Below, piece after piece: positions 16,743 through 26,081 of a stretch of 64,000 nt of DNA. A model generated the notes under the pieces. The model saw only the letters and a program-made list of their open reading frames with translations. It ran no database searches and was not told where the DNA came from. Source of the stretch: Spirochaetota bacterium (lineage in GTDB: Bacteria; Spirochaetota; Spirochaetia; Treponematales; Treponemataceae); the NCBI GenBank assembly GCA_023438065.1, contig JAEXRH010000012.1:682001-746000 (forward strand), in the 5' to 3' direction. Numbering within the stretch: position 1 is the first letter of the stretch; each line of letters starts with the position of its first letter. Position numbers and translations under genes: made by a program.

Positions 16743-17978
16743 TCAGTCGACGGCGTCGAGAATCGCGGAGAGTATCGTGGGGAAGTACCAGGTGCCTGAG
16801 TTCCGGTTGAAGAAACCGTAGAGTTCGTTGTACTTTCCCGACGGGGGAACCTCCCAATTGCCGTTGTCCCAGAGTACCGTCGCCATGCCGTAGCTTGAGG
16901 CCTTCCCGACGTAATACGAGAACCAGGCCACGCGGTCGGAAAGGTTGTTCTTGTTCGTCGCGCCGTATTCCCCGATGACGACCGGCATGTTTTTACCGAC
17001 GACGAATTTCGCGTTAAGCTGGCCCATGAAGGTATCGATGTCATCCTTGTGCGCGGCGGTCAATACCGTGTCGCCCGGATCCTGCATGGCGAAAACGTAG
17101 GGGGTATAGGCGTGCACCGAGAGGATGAGCTTGTCGGTCGCGGCGTCGGTCGGGATCGCGAAATGGCCCGAAAGGGCGGCCCAGGGAGAGGCGACGTAGG
17201 GCGTGATCATCACGTAGCGGCTCGCGTTGTTGCTTCCCGACTCGCGTATCTCGTCGAGGGCGACCTGCTCGAGCTCGCCGATGATTCCCGCGGCCGCGAC
17301 GAGCTTCGGGTCCGAGTCGCTCCAGTTCCATTCGTTCGCGGAGCCGACGAGACGGGGCTCGTTGAGGAGCTCGAAGACGAGACGTTCGTCGTAGTTCCGG
17401 AACTGGAGCGCGATCTGCTTCCAGACGCGTCGCGCGTACTCGAGCGAGCGCGCCTTGTGCGCGGCGTCCGGGTAATAGAAATCGGCCTCGTTGTCGTGAT
17501 GGACGTTGACGATCACGAAGAGTCCCGCGTCGAGGGCGTAGTCGACGACGGTCTTCACCCGCGCCATCCATGCTTTGTCGACGGTGAAGGCCTCGTCGAC
17601 GTGGTTATGCCAGGACACCGGGATGCGTACCGTCGTGATGCCCGAGGACTTGAGGTCCGTCATCATCTTCGCGGTCGTCATCGGTTGGCCCCACGAGGTT
17701 TCGCTCGAAAGACCCGACGAGCCCCACGCGTCGAGGGTGTTCCCGAGGTTCCACCCGGCGCCCAGTTCCGCGACGAAATCGATCGCGCTTTTCGTGAAAT
17801 CCGCGGGATCGGGATTTACCGGTACGGAAGGATACGCGGGCTCCGCGGGAAGATCGGCTACATCCGCGGTCGGGGTCGAATCGGACGCGCAGCCGCTCAA
17901 AGCTACGGGAATGGCGAAAAGAAACGAGAATACGGTCAGCACGATGAATACTCGCGCTTTCACTGTGTATGTTGTCAT
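16743..17978 (-). CDS. Secreted GH5 endoglucanase lipoprotein
   Basis: This is a glycoside hydrolase family 5 enzyme (411 residues) resembling GH5_4 beta-glucanases. The signal peptide ends in the lipobox LSGC (Cys30), so it should be a lipoprotein. Motifs are AGWNLGNTLDAW, VRIPVSWHNHVD, VNVHHDN, acid/base ELLNEPR and nucleophile VIGEYGA. It has no carbohydrate-binding module. The start at 17978 has GGAG 8 nt upstream. An upstream in-frame ATG at 17990 sits at the predicted transcript start. Likely substrates are cellulose, xyloglucan or mixed-linkage glucan, which motifs alone cannot resolve. Confidence 0.9.
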   Translation of the reverse strand: MTTYTVKARVFIVLTVFSFLFAIPVALSGCASDSTPTADVADLPAEPAYPSVPVNPDPADFTKSAIDFVAELGAGWNLGNTLDAWGSSGLSSETSWGQPMTTAKMMTDLKSSGITTVRIPVSWHNHVDEAFTVDKAWMARVKTVVDYALDAGLFVIVNVHHDNEADFYYPDAAHKARSLEYARRVWKQIALQFRNYDERLVFELLNEPRLVGSANEWNWSDSDPKLVAAAGIIGELEQVALDEIRESGSNNASRYVMITPYVASPWAALSGHFAIPTDAATDKLILSVHAYTPYVFAMQDPGDTVLTAAHKDDIDTFMGQLNAKFVVGKNMPVVIGEYGATNKNNLSDRVAWFSYYVGKASSYGMATVLWDNGNWEVPPSGKYNELYGFFNRNSGTWYFPTILSAILDAVD

Positions 17979-17995
17979 TTGTTGCTCCATTCAAC

Positions 17996-18024
17996 ATTAT
18001 AGCAGTATTTCAGGAAAAGCGCAA
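17996..18024 (-). promoter_or_regulatory. Promoter of the GH5 gene
   Basis: On the minus strand TTGCGC (18019-18024), a 17-nt spacer and TATAAT (17996-18001) are preceded by TGC, giving an extended -10. The predicted start point is near the upstream ATG at 17990. Confidence 0.75.
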
Positions 18025-18186
18025 CAAATGACATTTTTTTTAACAATGTCGTTTATTCGTTGACAGATTGTAAAAGTGGGGAGAAAATAAATCGGCGTCA
18101 ACTTGAGCATACAATTCCCGCACGGCGCCGATCAAATACCATATTTAAGCATGCGTCACGCGTTTCGCGGGGCGATAGGGGGGTTC

Positions 18187-20346
18187 ATGACGATTCTCTA
18201 CACGTTATTGGGATCGGTCTCCGCGCTGATCTTCGCGTTCATTCTCGCCCGTTTCGTGCTCAGGCAAGACTCCGGCACTGATAAAATGAAGGAAATATCG
18301 GAAGCGATCCAGAAGGGCGCGCGCGCGTACCTCCGCCAGCAGTACAAGATCGTCGCCATCATCTTCGTGTGCCTGTTCGTCCTCCTCGGTATCCTCGCCG
18401 CGGTCTTTCACCTGATATCGCCCTTCGTGCCGTTCGCGTTCATCACCGGAGGCTTCTTCTCCGGTCTCGCGGGCTTCATCGGCATGTCGGTCGCGACGAA
18501 GGCGAACGCGAAAACCTCCTGGGCCGCGCGGAAGAGCCTCAACTCCGGGCTCCGCGTCGCCTTCTCGACCGGCACGGTCATGGGGATGACGGTCGTCGGG
18601 CTCGGCCTCCTCGACATCTCGCTCTGGTACGGGATCCTCAAGCTCGGCTTCGGCCTCGAGGACATCGCGATCCCGCCCATCATGATCACCTTCGGCATGG
18701 GCGCCTCCACTATGGCCCTCTTCGCGCGCGTCGGCGGCGGCATCTTCACGAAGGCCGCGGACGTCGGCGCGGACCTCGTCGGCAAGGTCGAGGCGGGCAT
18801 CCCCGAGGATGATCCCCGCAATCCCGCGGTCATCGCGGACAACGTCGGCGATAACGTCGGGGACGTCGCGGGCATGGGCGCCGACCTCTACGAGTCCTAC
18901 GTCGGCTCGATCGTCGCGACGATGGCGCTCGGCGCCGCGGCGGCGCTGGCGTCGAACGGCGCTCTTTCGGTGCTCAACCTCATCCAGGTTCCGCTCGCCG
19001 TCGCGACGATCGGCGTGCTCCTCTCGATCGTCGGCACCTTCCTCGTCCACGCGAAGGAAGACGCGAGCCAGTCGGTACTCCTCGCCGCGCTCAGGAAGGG
19101 CGTGTGGTTCTCGACGATCGGCATCGCGATCTGCAGCTTCCTCTACATCGAGTTCTTCCCCGGCCTCGGAAGCGCGTACCTCGGCATCTGGGGCTCGATG
19201 ATGTGCGGCCTCGTCGCCGGCAACGTCATCGCGTTCTTCACCGAGTATTACACCTCCGATACCTACAAGCCGACGAAGGAGCTCGCGGACACGACCCTCA
19301 CGGGCCCCGCGACCGTCATCATCGGCGGCCTCGCGATCGGCATGCAGTCGACCGTCGTCCCGGTCATCACCGTCGCCGTCTCGATCCTCGCGTCCTTCTT
19401 CCTTTCGGGAGGATCCTCCAACGCAATCCTCGGCCTCTACGGAATCGGCATCGCCGCGGTCGGCATGCTCGCGACCCTGGGCATCACCCTCGCGACCGAC
19501 GCGTACGGTCCCGTCGCGGACAACGCGGGCGGCATCTCGGAGATGGCCGGGCTCGAGCCCGAGGTCAGGCACCGCACCGACGCCCTCGACTCGCTCGGCA
19601 ACACGACCGCGGCGACCGGCAAGGGCTTCGCGATCGGCTCGGCCGCCCTCACCGCGCTCGCGCTCATCGCCGAGTACAACCAGAAGATCGGCGATGCCGC
19701 GCAAAACATCCTTCCCGCGATGGGCGGCGTATGCGCGGAGTACGCGAAGCAGAGCTTCGACGCAAACCTCACGAACCCCTACGTCGTCGGCTGCCTCTTC
19801 GTCGGGGCGATGCTCCCCTTCCTCTTCTCCTCGCTTACCATGCAGGCCGTCGGCCGCGCGGCGGGCGCGATGGTCCAGGAGGTGCGCAGGCAGTTCAAGG
19901 CGGACCCCGGCATCATGGCGGGAACCTCGAAGCCCGACTACGCCGCGTGCGTCGCGATCTCGACGAAGGGCGCGCAGCGGGAAATGGTATTCCCCTCGCT
20001 CCTCGCGATCTTCGCCCCGCTTCTCATCGGCGTTTTCGTCGGACCGATCGGCGTCATGGCCACGCTCTCCGGCGCGCTCGCCTCCGGCTTCGTCCTCGCG
20101 GTGATGATGGCGAACTCGGGCGGGGCGTGGGACAACGCGAAGAAATACGTCGAGCGCGGCAACCACGGCGGCAAGAAATCCGACGCGCACAAGGCCGCGG
20201 TCGTCGGCGACACGGTAGGAGATCCCTTCAAGGACACCTCCGGTCCCGCGATGAACATCCTTCTCAAGCTCATGAGCATGGTATCGATCGTATTCGTCTC
20301 GACAACGATGGTGCTTAACGCGCTTTTCATGGCGCTTTTCAAGTAA
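18187..20346 (+). CDS. hppA: Membrane-bound pyrophosphatase, K+-dependent type
   Basis: This is a polytopic (about 16 helices) ion-pumping inorganic pyrophosphatase of 719 residues. Substrate and Mg sites are visible in GGGIFTKAADVGADLVGKVE and DNVGDNVGD (residues 218-226), and in the C-terminal GGAWDNAKKYVE and GDPFKDTSGPA. GNTTAATGKG (471-480) has Ala where K+-independent enzymes have Lys, so the enzyme should need K+. That class includes Na+ pumps and H+ pumps. It energises the membrane from PPi, suiting an anaerobe. The start at 18187 follows a GGGGGG tract. The 28-residue upstream extension lacks hydrophobic family sequence. Confidence 0.95.
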   Translation: MTILYTLLGSVSALIFAFILARFVLRQDSGTDKMKEISEAIQKGARAYLRQQYKIVAIIFVCLFVLLGILAAVFHLISPFVPFAFITGGFFSGLAGFIGMSVATKANAKTSWAARKSLNSGLRVAFSTGTVMGMTVVGLGLLDISLWYGILKLGFGLEDIAIPPIMITFGMGASTMALFARVGGGIFTKAADVGADLVGKVEAGIPEDDPRNPAVIADNVGDNVGDVAGMGADLYESYVGSIVATMALGAAAALASNGALSVLNLIQVPLAVATIGVLLSIVGTFLVHAKEDASQSVLLAALRKGVWFSTIGIAICSFLYIEFFPGLGSAYLGIWGSMMCGLVAGNVIAFFTEYYTSDTYKPTKELADTTLTGPATVIIGGLAIGMQSTVVPVITVAVSILASFFLSGGSSNAILGLYGIGIAAVGMLATLGITLATDAYGPVADNAGGISEMAGLEPEVRHRTDALDSLGNTTAATGKGFAIGSAALTALALIAEYNQKIGDAAQNILPAMGGVCAEYAKQSFDANLTNPYVVGCLFVGAMLPFLFSSLTMQAVGRAAGAMVQEVRRQFKADPGIMAGTSKPDYAACVAISTKGAQREMVFPSLLAIFAPLLIGVFVGPIGVMATLSGALASGFVLAVMMANSGGAWDNAKKYVERGNHGGKKSDAHKAAVVGDTVGDPFKDTSGPAMNILLKLMSMVSIVFVSTTMVLNALFMALFK

Positions 20347-20382
20347 AGCTCTTTCGCAAGGAGCCTCTTCGTTTCGCCTTTG

Positions 20383-20417
20383 CCGCGTCCCGGTCCTCCC
20401 GGGGCGCGGTTTTTTTT
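20383..20417 (+). terminator. Intrinsic terminator of hppA
   Basis: A GC-rich 9-bp stem (CCGCGTCCC with GGGGCGCGG, one wobble) is followed by eight T. It begins 36 nt after the hppA stop. Confidence 0.85.
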
Positions 20418-20450
20418 ATGGAGCCGTTTCGCGTTTCATGGCGCCTGGCC

Positions 20451-22079
20451 TCAGATGCGGGCCTTGTCCAGCGCCGCTTTCAGGGTCCCGAGCCCCTCGG
20501 CGTTCATCCGGCTGATTCCGTCTACCTGTTGGGCCTCGGACGATATCGACTCGATCGTCGAAATCACCCCGGCGAGATCGCCGTCGACCTTTCCGGCCGC
20601 GGTTTTCAGGGAATCGAGGCTGTTCCGCGCGCTCGCGATCTCGACGTCGAGCGATGCCACGGCTTCCCTGAGCGTGTTCGTGCTCGTCACCGAATCGGAT
20701 ACGCCGCGGTTTATTTCGTCCGTTCCCTTCGCCAGTTCGTCCAGTCCATCGATAATCTCGTCCATCGCGCCGGAGACGAGCTCCGCTTCCTTCGCGATCG
20801 TCGCGAAGGAAGCGACCGCCTTGTCGTTTCCGTCCGCGGCCTTGCGTATGTCGCTGATCGTGCCCTTCACCGTATCCGTGACGGTCTTCACGCTCGCGCT
20901 CGTCTGCTCGGAAAGCTTTCGAATCTCGTCGGCGACTACCGCGAATCCGCGTCCGGATTCGCCCGCGTGCGCCGCCTCGATGGCCGCGTTCATGGCAAGA
21001 AGGTTTGTTTGGGCGGCGACGGAGCTGATGACCTTTATGACGTCGAGGATCGCGCCCGTTGAGGACTCGACCGCGCCCATCGAGCGCGAGGATTCGGCGA
21101 CGACCCGGCTTCCCGCCTCGGTGCTCGACGCGAGTTCCTTGACGGCGCCTTTGCGTTCGCGCGTCACCGCGTTGATGCTCCGTATCGACGCGGTCATTTC
21201 CTCGATCGCGGCCGAGGTTTCGTTGATCACGCTGCTTTGCATCTCGGCGCTTTCCCGCGCCTTTGCCGAGCTCTTGCCGATCTTTTCGAGCTCTTCGTCG
21301 AGGAAACGGCTATTGCCGTCGAGTTCCCGCATGGAGGTTTCCGCGTTTTTAACGATGTTCGTGGACTCCCTGGCGAGCTGACTCGTGCGCGATGCCGAGT
21401 CCGCGAGGCGTTCTCCCTGGGCGAAGGCCTCCGTAGACGCCTCAAGGGCATCCCTGAGTATTCCGAGCTGCCGCATGCTCTGCGCCGCCGACTCGTTCGA
21501 AAGCGCCAAAGAACCCTTGATGCGCCCCATGACCCCGTTCATGCACGCGGCGACGGCGGTAACCAGAACGGCGACGATGATGGCATCGTCGTATTGCACG
21601 TTTTCGCCGGTCAATCGGGACGCCGGGATTGCCCGCAGAAACAGGTTCGCGAAAACTGCCAGGGTTGCCGTTCCCGGGATGAAGAAGATTTGCCACGGTC
21701 GAAACGCGATAAGGAGCGTCACGCCCATCGCGAATAGATTCAGGAACCCGATAAGGTAGAATTCCGCGTACCCGGCGTATCCCGAACGCATGAAGGTCAT
21801 CGACGAGAACGCGAAGGACAGAAACAGGGAGGTCATGACGCTCGACGTCTTCGCTTTTCCCGCAAGAACCAACGCGGCGAGGGCGGTCATGTACGCGAAC
21901 ATGGTAAAAAGGAGAATCCGCTCGGGACCCTCGGTTCGAATGATGAAAAACACGAGAAGTGCCAGAAGCGACAGCGCGACGTTGACGACGAACAGCACGC
22001 GGGCGATACTGACGGTCTCTTTGTCGCAATTCACGTATTTCGCCGTTATGCGGTTCTCGATAATGGATGGAAGTTTCAT
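20451..22079 (-). CDS. Methyl-accepting chemotaxis protein
   Basis: The 542 residues start with six membrane helices (about 25-200) without a periplasmic ligand domain, then a cytoplasmic signalling coiled coil. The conserved hairpin tip reads AAQTNLLAMNAAIEAAHAGESGRGFAVVADEIRKL as successive segments. No HAMP domain is clear. The membrane part suggests sensing of a membrane or cytoplasmic signal. It is convergent with hppA. Supports a motile organism. Confidence 0.9.
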   Translation of the reverse strand: MKLPSIIENRITAKYVNCDKETVSIARVLFVVNVALSLLALLVFFIIRTEGPERILLFTMFAYMTALAALVLAGKAKTSSVMTSLFLSFAFSSMTFMRSGYAGYAEFYLIGFLNLFAMGVTLLIAFRPWQIFFIPGTATLAVFANLFLRAIPASRLTGENVQYDDAIIVAVLVTAVAACMNGVMGRIKGSLALSNESAAQSMRQLGILRDALEASTEAFAQGERLADSASRTSQLARESTNIVKNAETSMRELDGNSRFLDEELEKIGKSSAKARESAEMQSSVINETSAAIEEMTASIRSINAVTRERKGAVKELASSTEAGSRVVAESSRSMGAVESSTGAILDVIKVISSVAAQTNLLAMNAAIEAAHAGESGRGFAVVADEIRKLSEQTSASVKTVTDTVKGTISDIRKAADGNDKAVASFATIAKEAELVSGAMDEIIDGLDELAKGTDEINRGVSDSVTSTNTLREAVASLDVEIASARNSLDSLKTAAGKVDGDLAGVISTIESISSEAQQVDGISRMNAEGLGTLKAALDKARI

Positions 22080-22146
22080 GCCATAAGTATAGGCATTCGC
22101 GGGCGCGACCGCAAATCATTCTTGCGCGCAAACTGACCCGCCGGCA

Positions 22147-22178
22147 AAAGAAAAGGCCGCACGGTGCCGCGCGGCCTT
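22147..22178 (-). terminator. Intrinsic terminator after ffh
   Basis: On the minus strand AAGGCCGC pairs with GCGGCCTT around a 10-nt loop, followed by TTTTCTTTT. It lies about 50 nt past the ffh stop. Confidence 0.75.
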
Positions 22179-22228
22179 ATTCAAACTGTCTGCATTTCCG
22201 TATAGCGTTCAAAACCCGGTCATGCCGG

Positions 22229-23569
22229 TTACATTCCGGGGAAGCCGCCCATTCCGCCCATCATCTTCGCCTGAAGGCCCTTGTTCTTCGCGACCTTCTT
22301 CATCGTAAGCTTCATCTTCTCGTACTGCTTGATGAGCTTATTGACCTCGGCGACCGAGGTGCCGGAGCCTTTCGCGATCCGCTTGCGCCTTGAAGGCCCG
22401 ATAATAAGGTGATTCGCGCGCTCCTTTCTCGTCATCGACTGGATGATCGCCTTCTGGGACTTCATTCCGCTCATGTCGAGATCGGCCTCGCTCACCTGGC
22501 CGGCCATGCCCGGAATCATCTCGAGCATGGACTGGAGCGACCCCATCTTCCCGACGCGCTCGAGCTGGTCGAGCATATCCTCGAGGGTGAAGGTCTCGCT
22601 CGCCATCTTCTTCTGGAGCTTCTGTGCCTCCTCGACGCTGACGGTCTCTTGCGCCTTCTCGACGAGGCTGACGATGTCGCCCATGCCGAGGATGCGGCCG
22701 GCGATGCGCTCGGGGTAGAATGGCTCGAGGTCCTCGATCTTCTCGCCCGTTCCCGTAAAGAGAATGGGCTTCCCGGTGACGCTCTTGAGCGAGAGGGCGG
22801 CACCGCCGCGCGCGTCCGAGTCGAACTTCGTGAGGATCACGCCCGAAAGGGACACCTTCTCGTCGAAGGCCTTCGCGATCTCGACCGCGTTTTGGCCGGT
22901 CATGGAGTCCGCGACGAGGATGGTCTCGACGGGATCGACGGTCTTCTTGATGGAAGAGATTTCCTCCATCATTGACTCGTCCACCTGGAGGCGACCAGCC
23001 GTGTCGACGATGAGGACGTCGCAGCCGGCTTTCTTCGCGGCGGAAATCGCGTTCTTGGCGACGCGGACGGCATCCTTCGTGTCTTCCCTGTAAACCGGAA
23101 CGCCGATCTTCTCGCCGAGGACCGAGAGCTGCTCCACGGCGGCGGGGCGCACGAGGTCGCACGCGGCGAGCATCGGCTTCCTTCCCTGTTTCGAAAGGCG
23201 CGCCGCGAGCTTCGCGGCGCTCGTCGTCTTTCCCGAGCCCTGGAGCCCGAGGAAGAGGATGACGGAGAGGGTATCGGGACCTTTCAGCTGGAGATCGGTT
23301 TTCCGGTCGCCGAGGAGGCTCACCATCCGGTCGTGCACGATCTTGACGAACTGCTCTCCCGGATTGACCGCGCGAAGGACCTTCTCGCCCTTCGCCTCCT
23401 CGATCGTCGCGTTGACGAAACGCCTGACGACGCGGAGGTTTACGTCCGCCTCGAGGAGGGCCATCTTGATCTCCTCGACGGCTTCCTCGATGTTTTTCTC
23501 CGTGATCTGGCTCTTGCCGCCGATCTTCCTGACGATGTCCGAAAAGGTATTCGTTACTTTCTCGAGCAT
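22229..23569 (-). CDS. ffh: Signal recognition particle protein Ffh
   Basis: This is the SRP54 GTPase (446 residues) that binds signal sequences and SRP RNA for co-translational targeting to the membrane. It has an N-domain helical bundle, P-loop GLQGSGKTTSAAKLA (from about residue 106), DTAGRLQVD, TKFDSDARGG, and a Met-rich M domain with the RNA-binding segment. It ends in MMGGMGGFPGM, as usual. It follows gpsA by 4 nt, so they share a transcript with ndk upstream. Confidence 0.96.
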   Translation of the reverse strand: MLEKVTNTFSDIVRKIGGKSQITEKNIEEAVEEIKMALLEADVNLRVVRRFVNATIEEAKGEKVLRAVNPGEQFVKIVHDRMVSLLGDRKTDLQLKGPDTLSVILFLGLQGSGKTTSAAKLAARLSKQGRKPMLAACDLVRPAAVEQLSVLGEKIGVPVYREDTKDAVRVAKNAISAAKKAGCDVLIVDTAGRLQVDESMMEEISSIKKTVDPVETILVADSMTGQNAVEIAKAFDEKVSLSGVILTKFDSDARGGAALSLKSVTGKPILFTGTGEKIEDLEPFYPERIAGRILGMGDIVSLVEKAQETVSVEEAQKLQKKMASETFTLEDMLDQLERVGKMGSLQSMLEMIPGMAGQVSEADLDMSGMKSQKAIIQSMTRKERANHLIIGPSRRKRIAKGSGTSVAEVNKLIKQYEKMKLTMKKVAKNKGLQAKMMGGMGGFPGM

Positions 23570-23573
23570 GGCT

Positions 23574-24629
23574 TTAAATCTCTATGCCGTCGAGGATCTG
23601 CTGGATGAACTCGACGGGCTGGAGCTCCTTGTTGAGAATCTTGTAAAGGCCGTTGCAGATCGGGAGCTTTATCCCCTGCGTCTCCGCGATCTCGTGGACG
23701 TATTTGCACGCGATCGCGCCCTCGGGAAGGTAGCCGATCTCCCCGATCCGGGCGATGAGGTCGTCGATATCCTTGAAGCGGTCGAGGATCGCGTTCTCGA
23801 TGATGTCGTGGCCGAAGCGCTGGTTGCGGCCGAACTTGCTCCGGCAGGTGACGTCGAGGTCGCCGACGCCGGAGAGCGAGGTGAAGGTCTCGGGATGGGT
23901 CGCGCCCATCGCGCGCCCGATCGTCTGGATCTCGTTGAGACCCGCGGCGAAAAGGAGGCTTTCGGTGTTGTCGCCGAACACCTCCGACTTTTTCGCGATC
24001 GCGTCGAGGCAGCCGAAGGCGATCGCGACGACGTTCTTCGCGGCCGCGCAGATCTGCACGCCGATGACGTCGAGGCTCGAGAAGACGAGAAGACCCTTCG
24101 ACTTGAGCACCTCGCGGAAGCGAATCGAGTTCATCGGGTTCTCGCTCGCCGCGATGAGGCCGGTCACCTTGCCGATCGCGACTTCCTCCGCGTGGCTGGG
24201 GCCCGCGATGTAGACGAGATTCTTGCGATAGGACTCCGGAAGCACGTCCTCGAGGGTTTCGAGGATGAGGCGCGGCCCCTTGTCCGAGGGAATGAAGCCC
24301 TTCGTGAGGATGCCGATGCACGTCGAGCCGTCGCGAATGTTCGGTACGTCGAGGAGGCCCTGCATGGTGCGCGCGAGATAGAGCGAAGGACTCGCGAGAA
24401 TGAGAAAGCCTTTGCCCGTCGCGACGGCCTTGATGTCGGAGGAAGCCTTGAGGTTCTCCGGCGCCTTGAAACCGGGAAGGAATCGCTCGTTCTCCTGCCG
24501 CGAGTTGATCGACTCGACGACGTCCTTCTCGAGCGCCCAGATCGTCACGTCATGCCCCTGACGCGCGAGGGAGATCGCCATCGCGGTTCCCCAAGCGCCT
24601 GCCCCTATCACTCCGATTGATTGCGTCAT
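23574..24629 (-). CDS. gpsA: NAD(P)+-dependent glycerol-3-phosphate dehydrogenase
   Basis: This 351-residue cytoplasmic enzyme reduces dihydroxyacetone phosphate to sn-glycerol 3-phosphate for phospholipid synthesis. The Rossmann motif IGVIGAGAWGTA is at residues 4-15. The catalytic Lys region is in AAAKNVVAIAFG, and the C-terminal motif is SGVGDLDVTCRSKFGRNQ. The start at 24629 has GGAGG 8 nt upstream, while the alternative TTG at 24644 lies within that Shine-Dalgarno. It lies between ndk and ffh on one strand with small gaps (24 and 4 nt). Confidence 0.95.
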   Translation of the reverse strand: MTQSIGVIGAGAWGTAMAISLARQGHDVTIWALEKDVVESINSRQENERFLPGFKAPENLKASSDIKAVATGKGFLILASPSLYLARTMQGLLDVPNIRDGSTCIGILTKGFIPSDKGPRLILETLEDVLPESYRKNLVYIAGPSHAEEVAIGKVTGLIAASENPMNSIRFREVLKSKGLLVFSSLDVIGVQICAAAKNVVAIAFGCLDAIAKKSEVFGDNTESLLFAAGLNEIQTIGRAMGATHPETFTSLSGVGDLDVTCRSKFGRNQRFGHDIIENAILDRFKDIDDLIARIGEIGYLPEGAIACKYVHEIAETQGIKLPICNGLYKILNKELQPVEFIQQILDGIEI

Positions 24630-24653
24630 GCGGTATGCCTCCAAAAGTCGTTC

Positions 24654-25103
24654 TTAGAAATGGGCCTTGTTTCCGTCCGTCCAGGAAACGATCTCGCTCG
24701 GCTGAAAGAAGAGCTTCAGTTCCCTGTCCGCGCTGTCGGGAGAATCCGACGAGTGGATGATGTTGAGCCCGGTATGCATGCAGTAGTCCCCGCGTATCGT
24801 CCCGGGAAGGGACTCGCACACGGCGGTCGGCCCGCACAGGCGCCTTACCAGCTGAATCGCCTCGTCGCCCTCGATGACCATCGCCACGACGGGCCCCGAG
24901 GTGATATACGATATGAGCTCCTCGTAAAAGGACTTGCCCTTGTGTTCGGCGTAATGCGTAGCGGCCATGAGCGGCGGTATGGTCATCACCTTGAGTCCGA
25001 TGATATTGAGCCCTTTCCGCTCGAAACGGGCGATAATGTCGCCCACGATCCTTCGCTGAAGCACTCCCGGCTTCAGCATGGCAAAGGTTCTTTGAATTGC
25101 CAT
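24654..25103 (-). CDS. ndk: Nucleoside diphosphate kinase
   Basis: This 149-residue enzyme transfers gamma-phosphate between nucleoside di- and triphosphates through a phospho-histidine. IQRTFAMLKPG opens the fold, and the catalytic His is in NIIHSSDSPDSA (about residue 116). RGDYCMHTGLN replaces the common RGDF segment, a modest divergence. It appears to be the first gene of an ndk-gpsA-ffh transcript, with AGGATAT at a suitable Shine-Dalgarno distance. Confidence 0.93.
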   Translation of the reverse strand: MAIQRTFAMLKPGVLQRRIVGDIIARFERKGLNIIGLKVMTIPPLMAATHYAEHKGKSFYEELISYITSGPVVAMVIEGDEAIQLVRRLCGPTAVCESLPGTIRGDYCMHTGLNIIHSSDSPDSADRELKLFFQPSEIVSWTDGNKAHF

Positions 25104-25137
25104 ATATCCTCCATAAAAATTACAGACGGTAATTGTA

Positions 25138-25977
25138 TTACATTTTCCCGGCTTTGAGAACCGTCCTCGCGAGCACGCAGGCGAGTATCAGGCATCCGCC
25201 GAGGATCGCGCGGGGAGAGGGCATCTCGCCGAGAAAGACGGCTACCCATACGGGGTTCATGACGGGTTCGATCATGGTGACTAAGGCGGTGCTGATGGCC
25301 GATACGCCGCGTACGCCGCGCCCGAAAAGGAGCGACGGAATGCCCATCTGAAACACGCCCAAAAGGACGAGTCCCGTCATCCCGGTGACGGTCGGGCTCC
25401 CCGAGCGAAGAATGAACGGAACCGAGACGGCGAAGGTGATCAGATGCGCGAGCATGAACGAATCGGTCGGGCGTCCGTTTTTTTGACGCCTCATGAAGAT
25501 CGCGGTAAGCGCGAAGGTAAGGCCGGAGAGGACGGCGAGGATGTTTCCGAGGTTTCCGGAAAGGCTCAAGTCGTCAAAAAAGAAGAGCGTCATTCCCGCG
25601 AGCACGCCCGCGACCGCGAGCCAATCGACGAGACCCGCGCGCTCGTCGCCGAGAAGCCAGCGGCCAAGAATGACGATGAACACCGGCTCCGTATATTGAA
25701 GGAGAACGGCGTTCGCCGAGCTCGTGAGCTTGTTCGCCGTGATGAAAAGGATCATGGTGAGGCTGTACATCACGGCGGCCATGATCTGGTCGAAGGAAAA
25801 TGTAAACCTCGGTTTCCGGAGGACGACGAGCATCACGAGAAGCCCCACGAGGCTCCTGACGCCGGCGATCGCGAAGGGATCCCACGAAACCATCCGCACC
25901 AGAAAGCCCGCGGTACTCCACAGGACAGAACAAAGAACGAGGGAGGCTATGGCCGTCCCCTTTGAATCGCGCACCAT
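25138..25977 (-). CDS. EamA/DMT-family transporter
   Basis: This 279-residue protein has ten predicted membrane helices in two EamA repeats, each of about 130 residues, the drug/metabolite-transporter layout. The first repeat holds LCSVLWSTAGFLVRM and the second ALTAIFMRRQKNG. The substrate is unknown, and amino-acid or metabolite export is typical of the family. No strong Shine-Dalgarno is seen at 25977, so the start may lie a few codons downstream. It is followed by ndk after 34 nt. Confidence 0.85.
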   Translation of the reverse strand: MVRDSKGTAIASLVLCSVLWSTAGFLVRMVSWDPFAIAGVRSLVGLLVMLVVLRKPRFTFSFDQIMAAVMYSLTMILFITANKLTSSANAVLLQYTEPVFIVILGRWLLGDERAGLVDWLAVAGVLAGMTLFFFDDLSLSGNLGNILAVLSGLTFALTAIFMRRQKNGRPTDSFMLAHLITFAVSVPFILRSGSPTVTGMTGLVLLGVFQMGIPSLLFGRGVRGVSAISTALVTMIEPVMNPVWVAVFLGEMPSPRAILGGCLILACVLARTVLKAGKM

Positions 25978-26081
25978 AAGAATGAAAACCTTCGCGCCAC
26001 GGGCGCTGACTTCGCCCTGCCGAATGTCGGCTGACGGGCTATGCGCCGCTCACGCCCGGAGAAAATACCACAATAGGACGA

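Noticed and set aside
18205..20190. 661-codon minus-strand open frame over hppA
   Set aside because: Antisense shadow of a gene with unmistakable pyrophosphatase motifs.
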